Shown here: piece after piece, positions 10,901-20,108 of the stretch
Position numbering within the stretch: the first letter of the stretch is position 1
How the letters are laid out: the number at the start of each line of letters is the position of its first letter
Source of the DNA: JABDMH01 sp965223165
GTDB lineage: Bacteria > Bacteroidota > Bacteroidia > Chitinophagales > Saprospiraceae
Reading direction: 5' to 3'
Length of the DNA stretch: 64,000 bases
NCBI GenBank assembly: GCA_965223165.1
Contig: CBDCVQ010000019.1
Coordinates: 496,001 to 560,000 of the forward strand
The notes under the pieces: model-generated
Databases searched by the model: none
Told to the model about the DNA's origin: nothing
The model's input: the letters and a program-made list of their open reading frames with translations, nothing else
Program-made: the position numbers and the translations under genes

Positions 10901-11166
10901 ACAACTTCTCGCTAAGGGATGCCACCTTCACGAGGCTGCGAGAACTCTCTCTCGGTTACACACTAAGCGGTGAGAGTTTCCGGCAAAAGACAAAACTCAG
11001 TTCGATTACTTTCACGGCGACGGGTCGAAACATTTTCCTTTGGGATGACATCCCAGGCATAGATCCGGAAACAAATCAGGTGGGCGTTAGCAACGCTGCC
11101 GGATTGGATTATTTCACCAATCCAAGCACGCGCTCTTACTTGTTTTCAATCATCGTGAGTTACTAA
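7930..11166 (+). CDS. SusC/RagA-type TonB-dependent outer-membrane receptor
   Basis: 1078 residues from the ATG at 7930; an upstream in-frame TTG at 7906 would add eight residues before the signal peptide and is less likely. After the signal peptide (ending near LSAQ) comes a carboxypeptidase-regulatory-like domain (TVNGIITDSNGEALIGVNI), then a plug domain with ISRSNGDPGAGTTIRIRG and NPLVILDGVPI and the SusC motif ILKGASAAALWGSRAANGV, then a long beta barrel ending in the aromatic RSYLFSIIVSY. It should import an oligomeric nutrient across the outer membrane with TonB energy. The SusD partner starts 18 bp downstream. No glycoside hydrolase, peptidase or sensor gene accompanies the pair, so the ligand cannot be predicted. 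Confidence 0.96.
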   Translation: MMKSATLTSLLLSLCLVVQLSAQQTVNGIITDSNGEALIGVNILEKGTANGAVTDFDGSYSITVAGAEAILVYSYTGYTSIERVVGTVTNIDMVMEENVEVLDEIVVSALGFTQKKDEIGSTSSSVKAEDINRSGEVSILNSLGGKASNVQISRSNGDPGAGTTIRIRGANTITGSSNPLVILDGVPISNSTLYGGGNDATGGRTGGVSQQSRLSDLNPNDIESVQILKGASAAALWGSRAANGVLVITTKNGQAGKLKIDYKATLSFDEVNDRLDMQSTWGQGRSGSFSATLAESWGDYIPDRAGGTDAVDQSGRYYEAADGTRYYPISQKNSRETFVDQNWDNVFQTGGFTQHDLSISGGSDKATYFFSLGRLDQEGIIRESDYDRTNLRLNNKFFLTDWLSVSSKAGYTNTRSNRIQQSSNTAGLLLGLLRTPPDFDNTDYIGTYYDGKGGVFPNRQRAYRRYLGNNSNPIYNNPGWTVFEQTAESKVNRFIMSTEMNITPLDWLQFTLRGGIDNYDDKRAYLFPIGSAGDRNPGIFAEDVIGEKELNFDAIAKANFSLNRDISLNATVGWNINDRTRIRNSSDITGFLVDVRKQTTALNTSATASTVENNKRFIRSNRGYAVVAADLYDQLFISASGGVEAASTVKGTFFYPAVDAAWQFTKTVVRPGFLTFGKLRASWGKVGVQPLPHRFESLAESPFTYSTYSDPLDISLFGGGFRVDDDQGNPDLEPEIKTEWEIGTDLRFLRDKISLSMTYYQNEIDGLLFGVDVTPSSGFDTKYSNAGRMENKGFELEIEYDLLRDSDWDVGLFANFSTNENKVLELEGTETIDLSPGASVSSRAVVGFPLGVLYGTGSRMDDNGNFLLTENGFPQTTVSPIVLGDPNPNWRGGLGLRASWKNLAVNVLFEHSQGGDFSPRTQWVLRRFGTTQETANRLTLDQDLVNFSGDIIPAGTTVRGNIEDFGGGPVLLDETWYRTGIGGGFGDGQAYNFSLRDATFTRLRELSLGYTLSGESFRQKTKLSSITFTATGRNIFLWDDIPGIDPETNQVGVSNAAGLDYFTNPSTRSYLFSIIVSY

Positions 11167-11184
11167 TCTTAAAACTGAAGAAAC

Positions 11185-12603
11185 ATGAAGACTATAATAA
11201 AATCTCTATTTCTCGTCAGTCTGTTGGTGTTGGTTTCTTGCGAAGAAATTGTAGATGGCATCAACGACAATCCAAATGACATTACCATAGAAGACACGCG
11301 GCCGGAGCTATTTTTGACCGGAGCCATGTTGGCCAACACGGTGGCACAGGCGGGTCATTGGAATCGAATCGCAGGTATGTACAGCGGTCAGTTGACCGGA
11401 TTCACCTCACTCTATTCCAATATCTATGGGTATTCACTCTCGACGGCAGAGTCCGTCAATGCCTGGAGCCGGATATATGTAGGTACGATTACCAACATTC
11501 GCGGCATCCGTGATGCGGCCAGTGATGATCCCTTACTCATGGGCATCACCAAGGTATTGGAAGCGCATGCCGTGGGTACTGCTGCAAGTCTCACGGGAGA
11601 CGTACCCTACTCTGAGATCAACAATGTAGAGGTGGCGGATCCGGTATTTGATAGTCAGGTCTCTGTCCTCAATGCACTGATCGGACTATTGGACAATGCG
11701 ATATCTGATCTCAGTTCGGCATCAAGTCGTGACATTCCTGAGGACATCTACTTCGAAGGGGATGCCGACAAATGGAGGCAGGCTGCCAATACACTGAAGG
11801 CGAGATACTATATGCACTTACAAGACTATGGCAGCGCGTATAGTGCTGCCCAGAGTGGTATTGCCAGCGACGATGCGACAATGAAGTATTCTCCTAGAGG
11901 TGATGCAGCCATAGCAGAGGGAGACAAAAACCTCTTTTGGACCATTCTGGAAGGATCACGTACAGGTGATATTGGTACGGGAGACAGCTATTTGATCCAG
12001 CTACTCGCAGACTCGACGGATGTGAGCAGACACAACGCGAAGACGGACGAAACAGCTAGGTCTGGTTACTACGTTGTGGACGCCAGTGGAGGAAGAAACA
12101 ATGCCGGAATCATTGAGCAGTTTGAACCACATCGCTTGGTCACGTTGGAAGAAAACAACTTGATCTTGGCAGAAGCTGGCTTTCGAACGTCGGGTTTTAG
12201 CACGGGATTGCGACACCTAAATGAGCACCGCGCCTGGCTGAATGCCGGCGGCCGTCTCAACAGCAACTTTGCCGACATGCCGTATCTCTATGAGGCCTAC
12301 GAAGCGGCAGATTTTGACGCAGGAGGCATGGAGAATGCCGATGGCTTGTCTGCAGACAAAGCCTTGTTGCGCGAGATCATCGAGGAGCGCTATGTGTCAG
12401 GATTTGGCACATACATGCCCTTTGACGATGCACGGAGGATCCGCAAGACGGACAGCGACATTGGCGTACCCTTTCCGCTGAATACCGCTGCCGCAAGCGT
12501 GCATCCCGAGAGGCTACCCTATTCGGACGATGAGTTGACAACCAACTCTAACGCACCTGCGGAAGATCCAGGAATATTTACGAAGACGGAGGTCAACCGA
12601 TAG
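11185..12603 (+). CDS. SusD/RagB-like nutrient-binding outer-membrane lipoprotein
   Basis: 472 residues with a lipoprotein signal peptide (LLVLVSCEE, lipobox cysteine about residue 19). The body is helical and resembles the SusD-like family 2 type: AGHWNRIAGMYSGQLTG near the N-terminus, EAHAVGTAASLTGDVPYSE in the middle, and a C-terminal EERYVSGFGTYMPFDDARR segment. SusD proteins form the lid over the SusC barrel and capture the substrate at the cell surface. The gene follows susC by 18 bp and is followed by a strong terminator, so the operon is just the two genes. Confidence 0.94.
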   Translation: MKTIIKSLFLVSLLVLVSCEEIVDGINDNPNDITIEDTRPELFLTGAMLANTVAQAGHWNRIAGMYSGQLTGFTSLYSNIYGYSLSTAESVNAWSRIYVGTITNIRGIRDAASDDPLLMGITKVLEAHAVGTAASLTGDVPYSEINNVEVADPVFDSQVSVLNALIGLLDNAISDLSSASSRDIPEDIYFEGDADKWRQAANTLKARYYMHLQDYGSAYSAAQSGIASDDATMKYSPRGDAAIAEGDKNLFWTILEGSRTGDIGTGDSYLIQLLADSTDVSRHNAKTDETARSGYYVVDASGGRNNAGIIEQFEPHRLVTLEENNLILAEAGFRTSGFSTGLRHLNEHRAWLNAGGRLNSNFADMPYLYEAYEAADFDAGGMENADGLSADKALLREIIEERYVSGFGTYMPFDDARRIRKTDSDIGVPFPLNTAAASVHPERLPYSDDELTTNSNAPAEDPGIFTKTEVNR

Positions 12604-12625
12604 GATTGAGCTTATAAACTGAAAG

Positions 12626-12661
12626 AACCCCTGGGCAATGAATCGCTCAGGGGTTTTTTTG
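12626..12661 (+). terminator. Rho-independent terminator of the susCD operon
   Basis: AACCCCTG at 12626-12633 pairs with CAGGGGTT at 12648-12655, and the stem extends inward through GGC/GCT with a short AATGAATC loop. A run of T starting at 12654 follows directly. It lies 22 bp after the susD stop codon and just before the convergent pabC-like gene. Confidence 0.92.
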
Positions 12662-12669
12662 TTGCCCGC

Positions 12670-13272
12670 TCAATAAAGCACCGACCGTGTCGGCACCACC
12701 AGATCGCCCAGTCCCAAGAAGGCATTGATCAGTCCCACCGCCTCAAACGATGAAAGTTCGCTGGTATATATGTCGGCCACATGAATGTCCCCGGAATCAA
12801 TTAAGTGTGCGCGCTGCGTGCCCTGAAGGAGCGGTCGCTCTGGTGTCCACCACGTCTGCCCATCGAAGAAGATCAGGTTGGCATAGTAAGAATCCGTAGG
12901 TCGGCCATCGACTGATATGATGATATCATCCGCAGGACTCCGCTGCTCGTACAATGCTGTCAGGGTCGCGCGGTCCATATACTTGAATTCGTAATCGATA
13001 ACATCAGCGGAGGTCTCGACCACACGCAAAGAGGTGATGTCGAAGACCGTCGGCTTATGAAACGCCACTTGAAAGTGGTCCGCATCGTACACGACTCTGC
13101 ACTTGTGGGTGCCGCGACTGGCCCAATGAGGGACTGAAACGAGTGCCTCCAACTGAGGAATGGGCTGACCGCCATAAAACTTGGCAAAAGTGCGGTTGAT
13201 CCTTTCCTGATGCAACGCCCCATGGACAAGCAGTCCATCCACGACTTTCATGGTTTCAATAAATCGGGACAT
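12670..13272 (-). CDS. pabC: Aminotransferase class IV, probable aminodeoxychorismate lyase
   Basis: 200 residues, in the short form of class IV PLP enzymes common in Bacteroidota. It begins FIETMKVVDGLLVHGALHQ, has HKCRVVYD, where the lysine is the likely PLP-binding residue, and ends with DSYYANLIFFDGQTWW and LLQGTQRAHLI. It should cleave 4-amino-4-deoxychorismate to p-aminobenzoate and pyruvate for folate synthesis. The start at 13272 overlaps the end of pabB by 17 bp; the second methionine at 13251 would start just after the pabB stop and is equally plausible. The assignment rests on this coupling with pabB, since class IV enzymes also include branched-chain aminotransferases. Confidence 0.85.
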   Translation of the reverse strand: MSRFIETMKVVDGLLVHGALHQERINRTFAKFYGGQPIPQLEALVSVPHWASRGTHKCRVVYDADHFQVAFHKPTVFDITSLRVVETSADVIDYEFKYMDRATLTALYEQRSPADDIIISVDGRPTDSYYANLIFFDGQTWWTPERPLLQGTQRAHLIDSGDIHVADIYTSELSSFEAVGLINAFLGLGDLVVPTRSVLY

Positions 13273-14236
13273 ACACTTTGTCTATCATCTCACGGTACTC
13301 CGATTCCATCTGGCTCAACGAGGTAATCCCTCCGCCACTGCGATAATACAGCTCACCCCCAATATTTTCGATGAACCGGATCATGACGGCACTTTGCAGC
13401 TTCTCACCCGTAAACACACCAAAGACCCCCGTATAGAAACCCCGACTGCTCCCTTCTATTTCCCGGATAATTTCGAGCGTCCTCCGCTTGGGCGCACCCG
13501 AAACGGAGCCGGCAGGCAGCAGGGTAAATAAAATATCACCCATGTTACGCTGATACCCCGATGGCAGCTGTCCCTTAATCTCCGAACTGACCTGCAAAAG
13601 CGATCCACGGTTTGTATGGACGGTATCTACATACTGAAATCGCGACACCTCCACTCCTGAAGCCACCATGCTCAGATCATTGCGCAGCAGATCCACGACG
13701 GTCACATGCTCAGCCCTCTCCTTGGGGTCTTGGAGTATGATCGCCCTCGCGTCAGGAAGCGAAGCGTCGATGGTGCCCTTCATCGGGGTAGTGCTGATCA
13801 CCTCGTCCTCGATCTGGACAAATCCCTCCGGGGAGAACACCACGAACTGATCTCGCACCCTCAGCTTGTATTTAGCTCGGCTGTAGCGATAGATTTGCTG
13901 CAAGTCAAGGGTACTGTGCAGCGGCGTCTGCATGGTCAGGTTTAAGAGGTAACTGTGTCCCTCCTTGATGTAGTGCACGGCCTGGTCAAACTTCTTCTGG
14001 TAGTCATCGGCCGCCAGGGGCACCCCTTCCACTTGCACCGGATGGCCGTTGATCTGCCCGAAGTTGGACGGATCGAAAGAGTACTCTATGCCGTGAGCGG
14101 GTACAGTGGCTAGTGGCAGGACAATGTTCTGCTGACACTCAAAATCGATGGCAAAGAAAAACGGAGCCTTCTCCGCCCCCAGTTGATTCATCGACGCCCG
14201 CGCCTCCTCTTTTCCGATGATGATATCCTTACGCAT
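13256..14236 (-). CDS. pabB: Aminodeoxychorismate synthase component I (chorismate-binding)
   Basis: 326 residues of the chorismate-binding family, shorter than E. coli PabB because the N-terminal region is reduced. Family motifs are FSPEGFVQIED, STTPMKGTID, DLLRNDLSMVA, LLPAGSVSGAPKRRTLEII and GFYTGVFGVF. PabB aminates chorismate using ammonia from a glutaminase subunit (PabA). No pabA is in this window, so the glutaminase must be elsewhere or shared with TrpG. It is translationally coupled to the class IV aminotransferase downstream, giving a p-aminobenzoate pair. Confidence 0.93.
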   Translation of the reverse strand: MRKDIIIGKEEARASMNQLGAEKAPFFFAIDFECQQNIVLPLATVPAHGIEYSFDPSNFGQINGHPVQVEGVPLAADDYQKKFDQAVHYIKEGHSYLLNLTMQTPLHSTLDLQQIYRYSRAKYKLRVRDQFVVFSPEGFVQIEDEVISTTPMKGTIDASLPDARAIILQDPKERAEHVTVVDLLRNDLSMVASGVEVSRFQYVDTVHTNRGSLLQVSSEIKGQLPSGYQRNMGDILFTLLPAGSVSGAPKRRTLEIIREIEGSSRGFYTGVFGVFTGEKLQSAVMIRFIENIGGELYYRSGGGITSLSQMESEYREMIDKVYVPIY

Positions 14237-14537
14237 TCATCCATGTGACGGTCTCTGCCTCGACAGGACCTAATGTTTTGCTCGATTATTTTGCACCGGG
14301 CGAAGATAGCCATTGCAAAGCATCAGATATCAATAGCTTATTGGACCGTCGATGGAGGTGTAAGGTCACGCCCCGACCAGGCAACGGCTCCTGGATCGAC
14401 GTCCCTTCCAACCTTGAAGTCCAGCGCGGAGCAGCTTGCCCACCTACCATACGCCCGGTGACGCGCGGCCTTGCGCTTTTACGTATTTTTTTTGTTGAAA
14501 AAAGACTATTTTACGAAGAAACCAAAAGACCTTTACC
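14237..14537. other. Divergent intergenic region, no gene seen
   Basis: About 300 bp between divergent pabB and the phosphoesterase gene. The last 60 bp are very A/T-rich (a T9 run, then AAAAAAG and TATTTTACG) and are the likely promoter zone for the plus-strand gene, but I could not fix a -33/-7 pair. Confidence 0.4.
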
Positions 14538-16103
14538 GTGTCCGAAGCCACATCTGCCCAGCTCCTCTCCACCTTTGACCACGTGGTCGTCCTGATGCTA
14601 GAGAATCGCTCCTTTGACAATCTCCTGGGATACCTGTATCCCCATGGACCTCCGCCCAAATTGAGCTACGCTGGCCTGCAGGGAAGATCCTTCCCCAATC
14701 CGGTGCCAAAGCGGGCACGGGACTCAAGCCAACACAAGGTGATCAATCCACTGACGGCCCTCGACTATCACCAGCCTTTTCCAGATCCGGGTGAAGTGTA
14801 TCAACACGTCAATACCCAACTCTGGAACCACGTCGATCCGGACAATGTAGGCATTGACGAAAGCAAGATGAAGTCTCCGTACAACATCCCGGGTCCACCC
14901 ACCCCGGCTCCCACCATGAATGGCTTTGTCAATGACTATCAAAACAATTTGTCCGCCCTCAACCCCAAGAAATATCCCAAATATGCCAATCCGGGGTATG
15001 ACGAGTACAGCGTGATCATGCAGGTCTATCGCCCCACGAAAGTGCACGTCATGTCCACCTTAGCCCACCAATTTGCAGTCTTTGATTCCTGGCATTGCTC
15101 GGTACCGAGCCAGACGTGGTGCAATCGAGCCTTCTGGCACGCCGCTACTTCCGGTGGCCGGGTCATCAATCCCATTGGTGAAGGTGGCTGGTCATTCTCT
15201 GACTGGCGACACCGGGTGTGGTCCAAACCGACCATCTTCGATCACATGCGGACGAAAGGGGTCACCTGGAATGTTTATGCGCCTTGGGCACTCAGCAGCT
15301 TGACTTACCTGATTCACGGACTGTATTTCAAGTACCCAGCGCATCTTCATGGCTTCCACAAGTTCAAGAAGCACGTAGAGAAGGGCAAACTGCCCCAGTA
15401 CTCCTTCCTCGAACCGCAGTATTTCGGTCAGCACAACGACCAGCATCCGTCTTCCCTGGGACACAGTCCCATCGACACACGTACCCGAGAAGGTAGCGTC
15501 AGGCTGGGCGAAAAGTTAATCCTGGACGTGTACAATACGATCAAAGGCAGCTCGACCTACCGAGACAATACCCTGCTGCTGATTACCCATGATGAGCATG
15601 GCGGTTGTTTTGATCATGTCGTACCCGGACCCACCGTAGCCCCCGGAGATGACAGCCCCACCGAAAAGGATTTTGACTTCAAGCGATTGGGCATTCGTGT
15701 CCCAATGATCATGGTGTCTTCCCACATACATCCACCCAATATCCAGCACGGAAAGTATGATCACACCTCATTCATCGCCACGCTGAGCAAGAAGTGGGGC
15801 CTAGGTACATTGACCAAGAGGGATGCCCATGCCAATACTTTCGAGCACGTATTTTCCCTGCAGAAACGGACGAACTGGCCCACGATCCCGCCGCATATCT
15901 TTGACGAATCTCCCCCCGAGGCTTATGCCAAAGATCCCCTGAATGACTTGCAGAAGTCGATTGTGCATGGGGTGGCTCAAGTGGTAGATCAGGTCAAAGA
16001 CACAGCGGTGGCAATGGACGTGTCTCAATCCATCAACACCGTGGGTGACGCTATTCAGTACATCCAGGACCAACGAGGCCTGTTTGATTTGCCATCAGAC
16101 TAG
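14538..16103 (+). CDS. Phosphoesterase family protein (phospholipase C / acid phosphatase type)
   Basis: 521 residues from a GTG start at 14538; the domain begins almost at once, so no signal peptide is encoded. The N-terminal FDHVVVLMLENRSFDNLLGY carries the metal-binding Glu-Asn of the phosphoesterase family (PF04185), and later motifs are CSVPSQTWCNRAFWHA, THDEHGGCFDHV and GKYDHTSFIATLSKKWG. Members are phospholipases C or acid phosphatases that cleave phosphate esters with bivalent metals. The usual Tat signal is missing, so the protein may be cytosolic or the true start may be disrupted. The gene ends 5 bp from the convergent cytochrome fusion gene. Confidence 0.88.
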   Translation: MSEATSAQLLSTFDHVVVLMLENRSFDNLLGYLYPHGPPPKLSYAGLQGRSFPNPVPKRARDSSQHKVINPLTALDYHQPFPDPGEVYQHVNTQLWNHVDPDNVGIDESKMKSPYNIPGPPTPAPTMNGFVNDYQNNLSALNPKKYPKYANPGYDEYSVIMQVYRPTKVHVMSTLAHQFAVFDSWHCSVPSQTWCNRAFWHAATSGGRVINPIGEGGWSFSDWRHRVWSKPTIFDHMRTKGVTWNVYAPWALSSLTYLIHGLYFKYPAHLHGFHKFKKHVEKGKLPQYSFLEPQYFGQHNDQHPSSLGHSPIDTRTREGSVRLGEKLILDVYNTIKGSSTYRDNTLLLITHDEHGGCFDHVVPGPTVAPGDDSPTEKDFDFKRLGIRVPMIMVSSHIHPPNIQHGKYDHTSFIATLSKKWGLGTLTKRDAHANTFEHVFSLQKRTNWPTIPPHIFDESPPEAYAKDPLNDLQKSIVHGVAQVVDQVKDTAVAMDVSQSINTVGDAIQYIQDQRGLFDLPSD

Positions 16104-16108
16104 GCCTG

Positions 16109-19100
16109 TCACAAAACGACTTGCTCGGTGGACTGCAGGTATCTGACCAAGTCAAGGACGTCCTCATCGCTGAGGGTCTGAAGCAACCCCTGTGGCATCA
16201 TCGACACCTCCGTCGACTCCCGGTTGCGAATACTGGATTTGGCCAGCACCACCGGCTCTTGGCCGACGATGCGCAGGGTGAGTTGCCGATCATCCTCGTT
16301 GGCTACGTTCCCCGCATAGGTACGTCCATCATTGGTGGTCACCACCACCATCTTGTACGCGTCCTGGATATCGTCACTGGGATCCAACATGTTGTAGAGG
16401 AGATAATCCAGATTCTGCCGGTTAGAACCGGTGATATCCGGTCCGATCTCGCCCCCCTCACCATACATTTTGTGGCAAGCGCCGCATACCCGATCAAATA
16501 CCACTCGGCCATTCTTGTGGTCGGCCGCAGCGATCGCAGATGCCGTTAGCAGGCTCCGATACTTGTTGTAGTTCACCTCCAGGTTTCCAGACAACTCGTC
16601 GATCGGACCCCAAATCTCTACAAAGCCGTTGCCCACGACCCGCCGCAGCTGACGGGCCACATAAGCCGGAACATCCGCACGTGGTACAGACTCATTCTTG
16701 ATGGCCTCCGTGAGCATCCATCCATAGCGGTGACGGGATGACAATGTCAGTAGGACTTCTTGCTGCTCAGCCGCATTCATATTGGCATATCCATCCAATA
16801 GCAGCTGGCCAAATTCTTCTTCCTCATACGCAGCCATGGCACTGATGACATCCTTACGGAGTTCCACCTCTTGGAGCAGCCCCGGTAGGAGCGGCTTGAG
16901 TTCTTCTCGCTGCTTGGCGGCCAAGCTTCGTATGGCGGTTCGTTTATCCTCGGTACCTGATCCCTGGTCCTGCAGAAAAGCGAGGTACTTTTCCGCAGCG
17001 GCCGCATCGCCAAAGCGTTGGGAGACTTCCAGCACCAGCGGTGCCAACTCTTGGTTGCGCTGAAGATCTGCACGCACTTCTGCCCATCCCGAGGGTATCA
17101 CCAAGTCACTGCGGCCCTCCATCCCATCGACCATGCCCTTCAGTACCGATATGGGTGTTCTTCGATCTAAGCTATTCACAAGATCAGCGATCAGGTCCGC
17201 ATCGACCAGTCGACGGGCAATGAACTCACTGACCAAGGGTATTTGCGCTGACTCCGCCATAGAGAGAGCCCACGCCGTATGCTCAGGCACCAGCGGTTCG
17301 ATCCCGTACCACAGCATCTTGGGTATGTTGTGGTCGTCTGCATCTTCCCCACGGGCCAGTAGTGCGGCGGCCAAATCCATCCGGGGTTGATCGTCCATGC
17401 GCTGCAACAACGACGCGAGATAAAGCCGCACGACCGGCGAATCGTCCCTTGCGGCCATCTGCACCAGGGTGGGCACCACCGCTTGCGGCACGGCCTTGTC
17501 TTCGCCCAAAAACTGAATGGACCAGGCCCGAATATACTCATCGGCGTCTTCCAGTGCAGTGGTCATCATCTCCTCCGTCAGGGCCCCCATGACGTGCAGT
17601 GTCCAGAACGCACGCAGTCGGATGTCAGCGTCGGCATCATCGGCGTACATGGCCTGGGCCGCTGCCAAAGCTTCTGGGGCAATCTCTCTGTCACTCGCCC
17701 GGCCCTGCAGGACGATACGGGCCCTCCGGGCATGCCAGGCGCTTTTGCTTGTCTGCAGTCGGACCAGCTCCAGATCGGACAGTGCAGCCACATCTCCGTA
17801 ACGGCCGGGCCAATCCTCGACGCCTGACTGCTCCGGTACTATGCGAAATATCCGACCGGTCTCCTTGTGCAGTACCTCCTTCCCACAAATATCCGCATCA
17901 TGCCAATCCAATACGTACACGCCTCCCTCGGGTCCGATCTCCATGCTAAATCCGATCCACTGCGCATTGTTGGCCAGGAGGAAATCCTCGCCGTGCGAGG
18001 CAATGAATCCCGAGCCGTTGCGCGACAGCACATCGGTCAATACGGCATGCTCATGTATATTGGCCATGAAAAATTGCCCGTGATACGAGTCGGGAAAGGC
18101 ATCGGACAGGTAGATGCGTGCACCCCCGTGCGCTGAACGATGTCGATGGTCCGTAATTGTCTGAATATCAGCATAGACATAGGGACTGAAGTGACTGCCA
18201 CCCTGTCGGTGGTAGATGCCGCCCAGAATGATATGCCAGGCGTGCGGGATGACGCAAGCACTGATAAATAACTGCCCCTTTGCATCGTAATCGATGCCCC
18301 AAGGGTTGCTGAAGCCATGCGCCACCACCTCAAATCGGTCCTTCGTTGGATGGTATCTCCAGATTCCCCCGTCGATATCCACGCCATCGGCCTCGAGCAG
18401 ATCGGCCGGAAAGGCCTCGCCGGGTCTGTAGATGCGACCTTTCCCTTCCGGCTTTCGGATCTTGGACGGCGTAGCAAAGCCCTCACATCCATATAGCCAA
18501 CCATCCGGTCCCCAGTGCAAACTATTGATGGTCTCGTGTCGGTCTCGGATGCCCCATCCGGTCAACAACACCTCGATGTCATCAACATCGGCCCGATCAT
18601 CTTGGTCCCTGTCTGGCACGAAAAGTAGATTGGGCGGAGCTCCCAGGTACAGACCACCAAATCCGACGGCAATAGCGGCCGGAAACGGAATCCCCTCGAG
18701 AAATACCTTTCTGCTGTCAGCATACCCATCCCGGTCTGTGTCTTCCAGAATCAGGATGCGACTATTTCCATCGTTGGAAAAGCCCGTGCTGCGTGACTCA
18801 TAGTCCAGGTTTTCCGCTACCCACATTCGGCCCTTATCATCCCAGCAGAAAGCCATGGGCTGGGTGATATCTGGCTCGGCTGCCCAGGCATTTACCTCAA
18901 ACCCATCCTTTACCGTCATCGCATCGACGGCCGCTTGCGGATCCAAGAATTTGGCTGCCCGTCCTTCTTGTTGGGCGATGGCCCAGAGCGAAGTGGTCGT
19001 GTACATGCCATGATCTCCGATGTAGTCGTTCCAACGGTCCGTCATCCAAACATCATCGAGCGCTCCGGTGTACATCAACAGGCGATGGCGAATGGTCTCT

Positions 19101-19927
19101 GTCTCCCCATTATCAATCGTCCAGTCACCCGCCCGGGATCGAGCCGGGCCCACGCCCAGTTGTCCATCGACACGCCAGGTCTGGGGAAATCCAGCATTCT
19201 CCCGATGATCCATGATCGTGATGTGGCCCAGATCCTCCCGTCCTTCTACCTGCATGCCCACGTCAAGCCACATGGCGCGTTGGCCTTCCGCATGTTCGTT
19301 GCGTTGTCTAGCTGCATTGACCGCCTCCCCAGCCATTCCTTCCTTCCATGGCATCCTTATGAAGAGACCGCCATAGTCATATTCGGCGATGGTCACATCT
19401 GTTTGAGCTTCACCTTGCCACGAAAGATCCAATAAATAGGTGGCGTCCTGAAGCTGCACCGTCCAGGTCTGCGTCTCGGTCATGACCACCTCGGCCCCCT
19501 CATCCAGCATCTCATAGGTGGTCTGCCAAGAAACGGAGGACCCCGACGACTCGAGAACTTTGCTCGACACCTTGCGCCAGTAGTCGCCGCCCGGATTGTG
19601 AAAGTAATCTCTCCCATTGACCCGGGTGAAGCCCCAATAGATGCCGGTCTGATGCTTGTGATGACCCGGACTGTACTCCGTGAGCATCCCCTGCCCATCC
19701 GGGGCAATGATCGGGTGCAGATACGGGCGATGGTCCGCCCGAGCGACCTGCGTGATAAAGGGCTCCTCCAGCCCAGACCGGTAGATTTCTATTTTATCCT
19801 CGTGCTCTTCCACCGACAGCGTTTGTGCCGATAGATCCGTGGTCTCACTGTCCGATCCCTTGTCGACGGATCGGCAGCCACAAAACAAAAGCCCGGCAAG
19901 CGCCCAGGCCATCCAAAGTTTAGACAT
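16109..19927 (-). CDS. PmoA-like / PVC-type dehydrogenase / HEAT / cytochrome c fusion lipoprotein
   Basis: 1272 residues with a lipoprotein signal (LAGLLFCGCRS). Residues about 45-310 resemble the PmoA-like domain (DUF6807): DHRPYLHPIIAPDG, HHKHQTGIYWGF. From about 320 to 690 is the beta-propeller of PVC-type membrane-bound dehydrogenases (VKDGFEVNAWAAEPDITQP, DDKGRMWVAENLDYE, GPDGWLYGCEGF, VYVLDWHDADICG). A HEAT-repeat region follows, then a heme domain with CGACH at about 1148-1152, GPDITGSNR, and a candidate axial methionine in VSMMPQG near 1243. Related proteins are abundant in Planctomycetes and Bacteroidota that degrade polysaccharides. I infer a cell-surface or periplasmic redox enzyme acting on a sugar or related compound; the substrate is unknown. 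Confidence 0.87.
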   Translation of the reverse strand: MSKLWMAWALAGLLFCGCRSVDKGSDSETTDLSAQTLSVEEHEDKIEIYRSGLEEPFITQVARADHRPYLHPIIAPDGQGMLTEYSPGHHKHQTGIYWGFTRVNGRDYFHNPGGDYWRKVSSKVLESSGSSVSWQTTYEMLDEGAEVVMTETQTWTVQLQDATYLLDLSWQGEAQTDVTIAEYDYGGLFIRMPWKEGMAGEAVNAARQRNEHAEGQRAMWLDVGMQVEGREDLGHITIMDHRENAGFPQTWRVDGQLGVGPARSRAGDWTIDNGETETIRHRLLMYTGALDDVWMTDRWNDYIGDHGMYTTTSLWAIAQQEGRAAKFLDPQAAVDAMTVKDGFEVNAWAAEPDITQPMAFCWDDKGRMWVAENLDYESRSTGFSNDGNSRILILEDTDRDGYADSRKVFLEGIPFPAAIAVGFGGLYLGAPPNLLFVPDRDQDDRADVDDIEVLLTGWGIRDRHETINSLHWGPDGWLYGCEGFATPSKIRKPEGKGRIYRPGEAFPADLLEADGVDIDGGIWRYHPTKDRFEVVAHGFSNPWGIDYDAKGQLFISACVIPHAWHIILGGIYHRQGGSHFSPYVYADIQTITDHRHRSAHGGARIYLSDAFPDSYHGQFFMANIHEHAVLTDVLSRNGSGFIASHGEDFLLANNAQWIGFSMEIGPEGGVYVLDWHDADICGKEVLHKETGRIFRIVPEQSGVEDWPGRYGDVAALSDLELVRLQTSKSAWHARRARIVLQGRASDREIAPEALAAAQAMYADDADADIRLRAFWTLHVMGALTEEMMTTALEDADEYIRAWSIQFLGEDKAVPQAVVPTLVQMAARDDSPVVRLYLASLLQRMDDQPRMDLAAALLARGEDADDHNIPKMLWYGIEPLVPEHTAWALSMAESAQIPLVSEFIARRLVDADLIADLVNSLDRRTPISVLKGMVDGMEGRSDLVIPSGWAEVRADLQRNQELAPLVLEVSQRFGDAAAAEKYLAFLQDQGSGTEDKRTAIRSLAAKQREELKPLLPGLLQEVELRKDVISAMAAYEEEEFGQLLLDGYANMNAAEQQEVLLTLSSRHRYGWMLTEAIKNESVPRADVPAYVARQLRRVVGNGFVEIWGPIDELSGNLEVNYNKYRSLLTASAIAAADHKNGRVVFDRVCGACHKMYGEGGEIGPDITGSNRQNLDYLLYNMLDPSDDIQDAYKMVVVTTNDGRTYAGNVANEDDRQLTLRIVGQEPVVLAKSSIRNRESTEVSMMPQGLLQTLSDEDVLDLVRYLQSTEQVVL

Positions 19928-20108
19928 TCCTAGTTTGCAATTTCTTGCCTATTAAGTTAAGCGATCCGAGGGAATTCCAATGTCCACCAAGATGCCCGGA
20001 GATGAACTGGCCGGCACACCACCGAAAATTACCTTTCTATGTGACCAAGATCACTGCAGGCCCGATACGCTCATTCTAAGTTTGCCATGGATCAAAAAAC
20101 CACGAAAA

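Noticed and set aside
7930..12603. A full polysaccharide utilisation locus
   Set aside because: Only the SusC/SusD pair is present. Neighbours are p-aminobenzoate genes and a transporter remnant, with no carbohydrate-active enzyme or sensor next to it.
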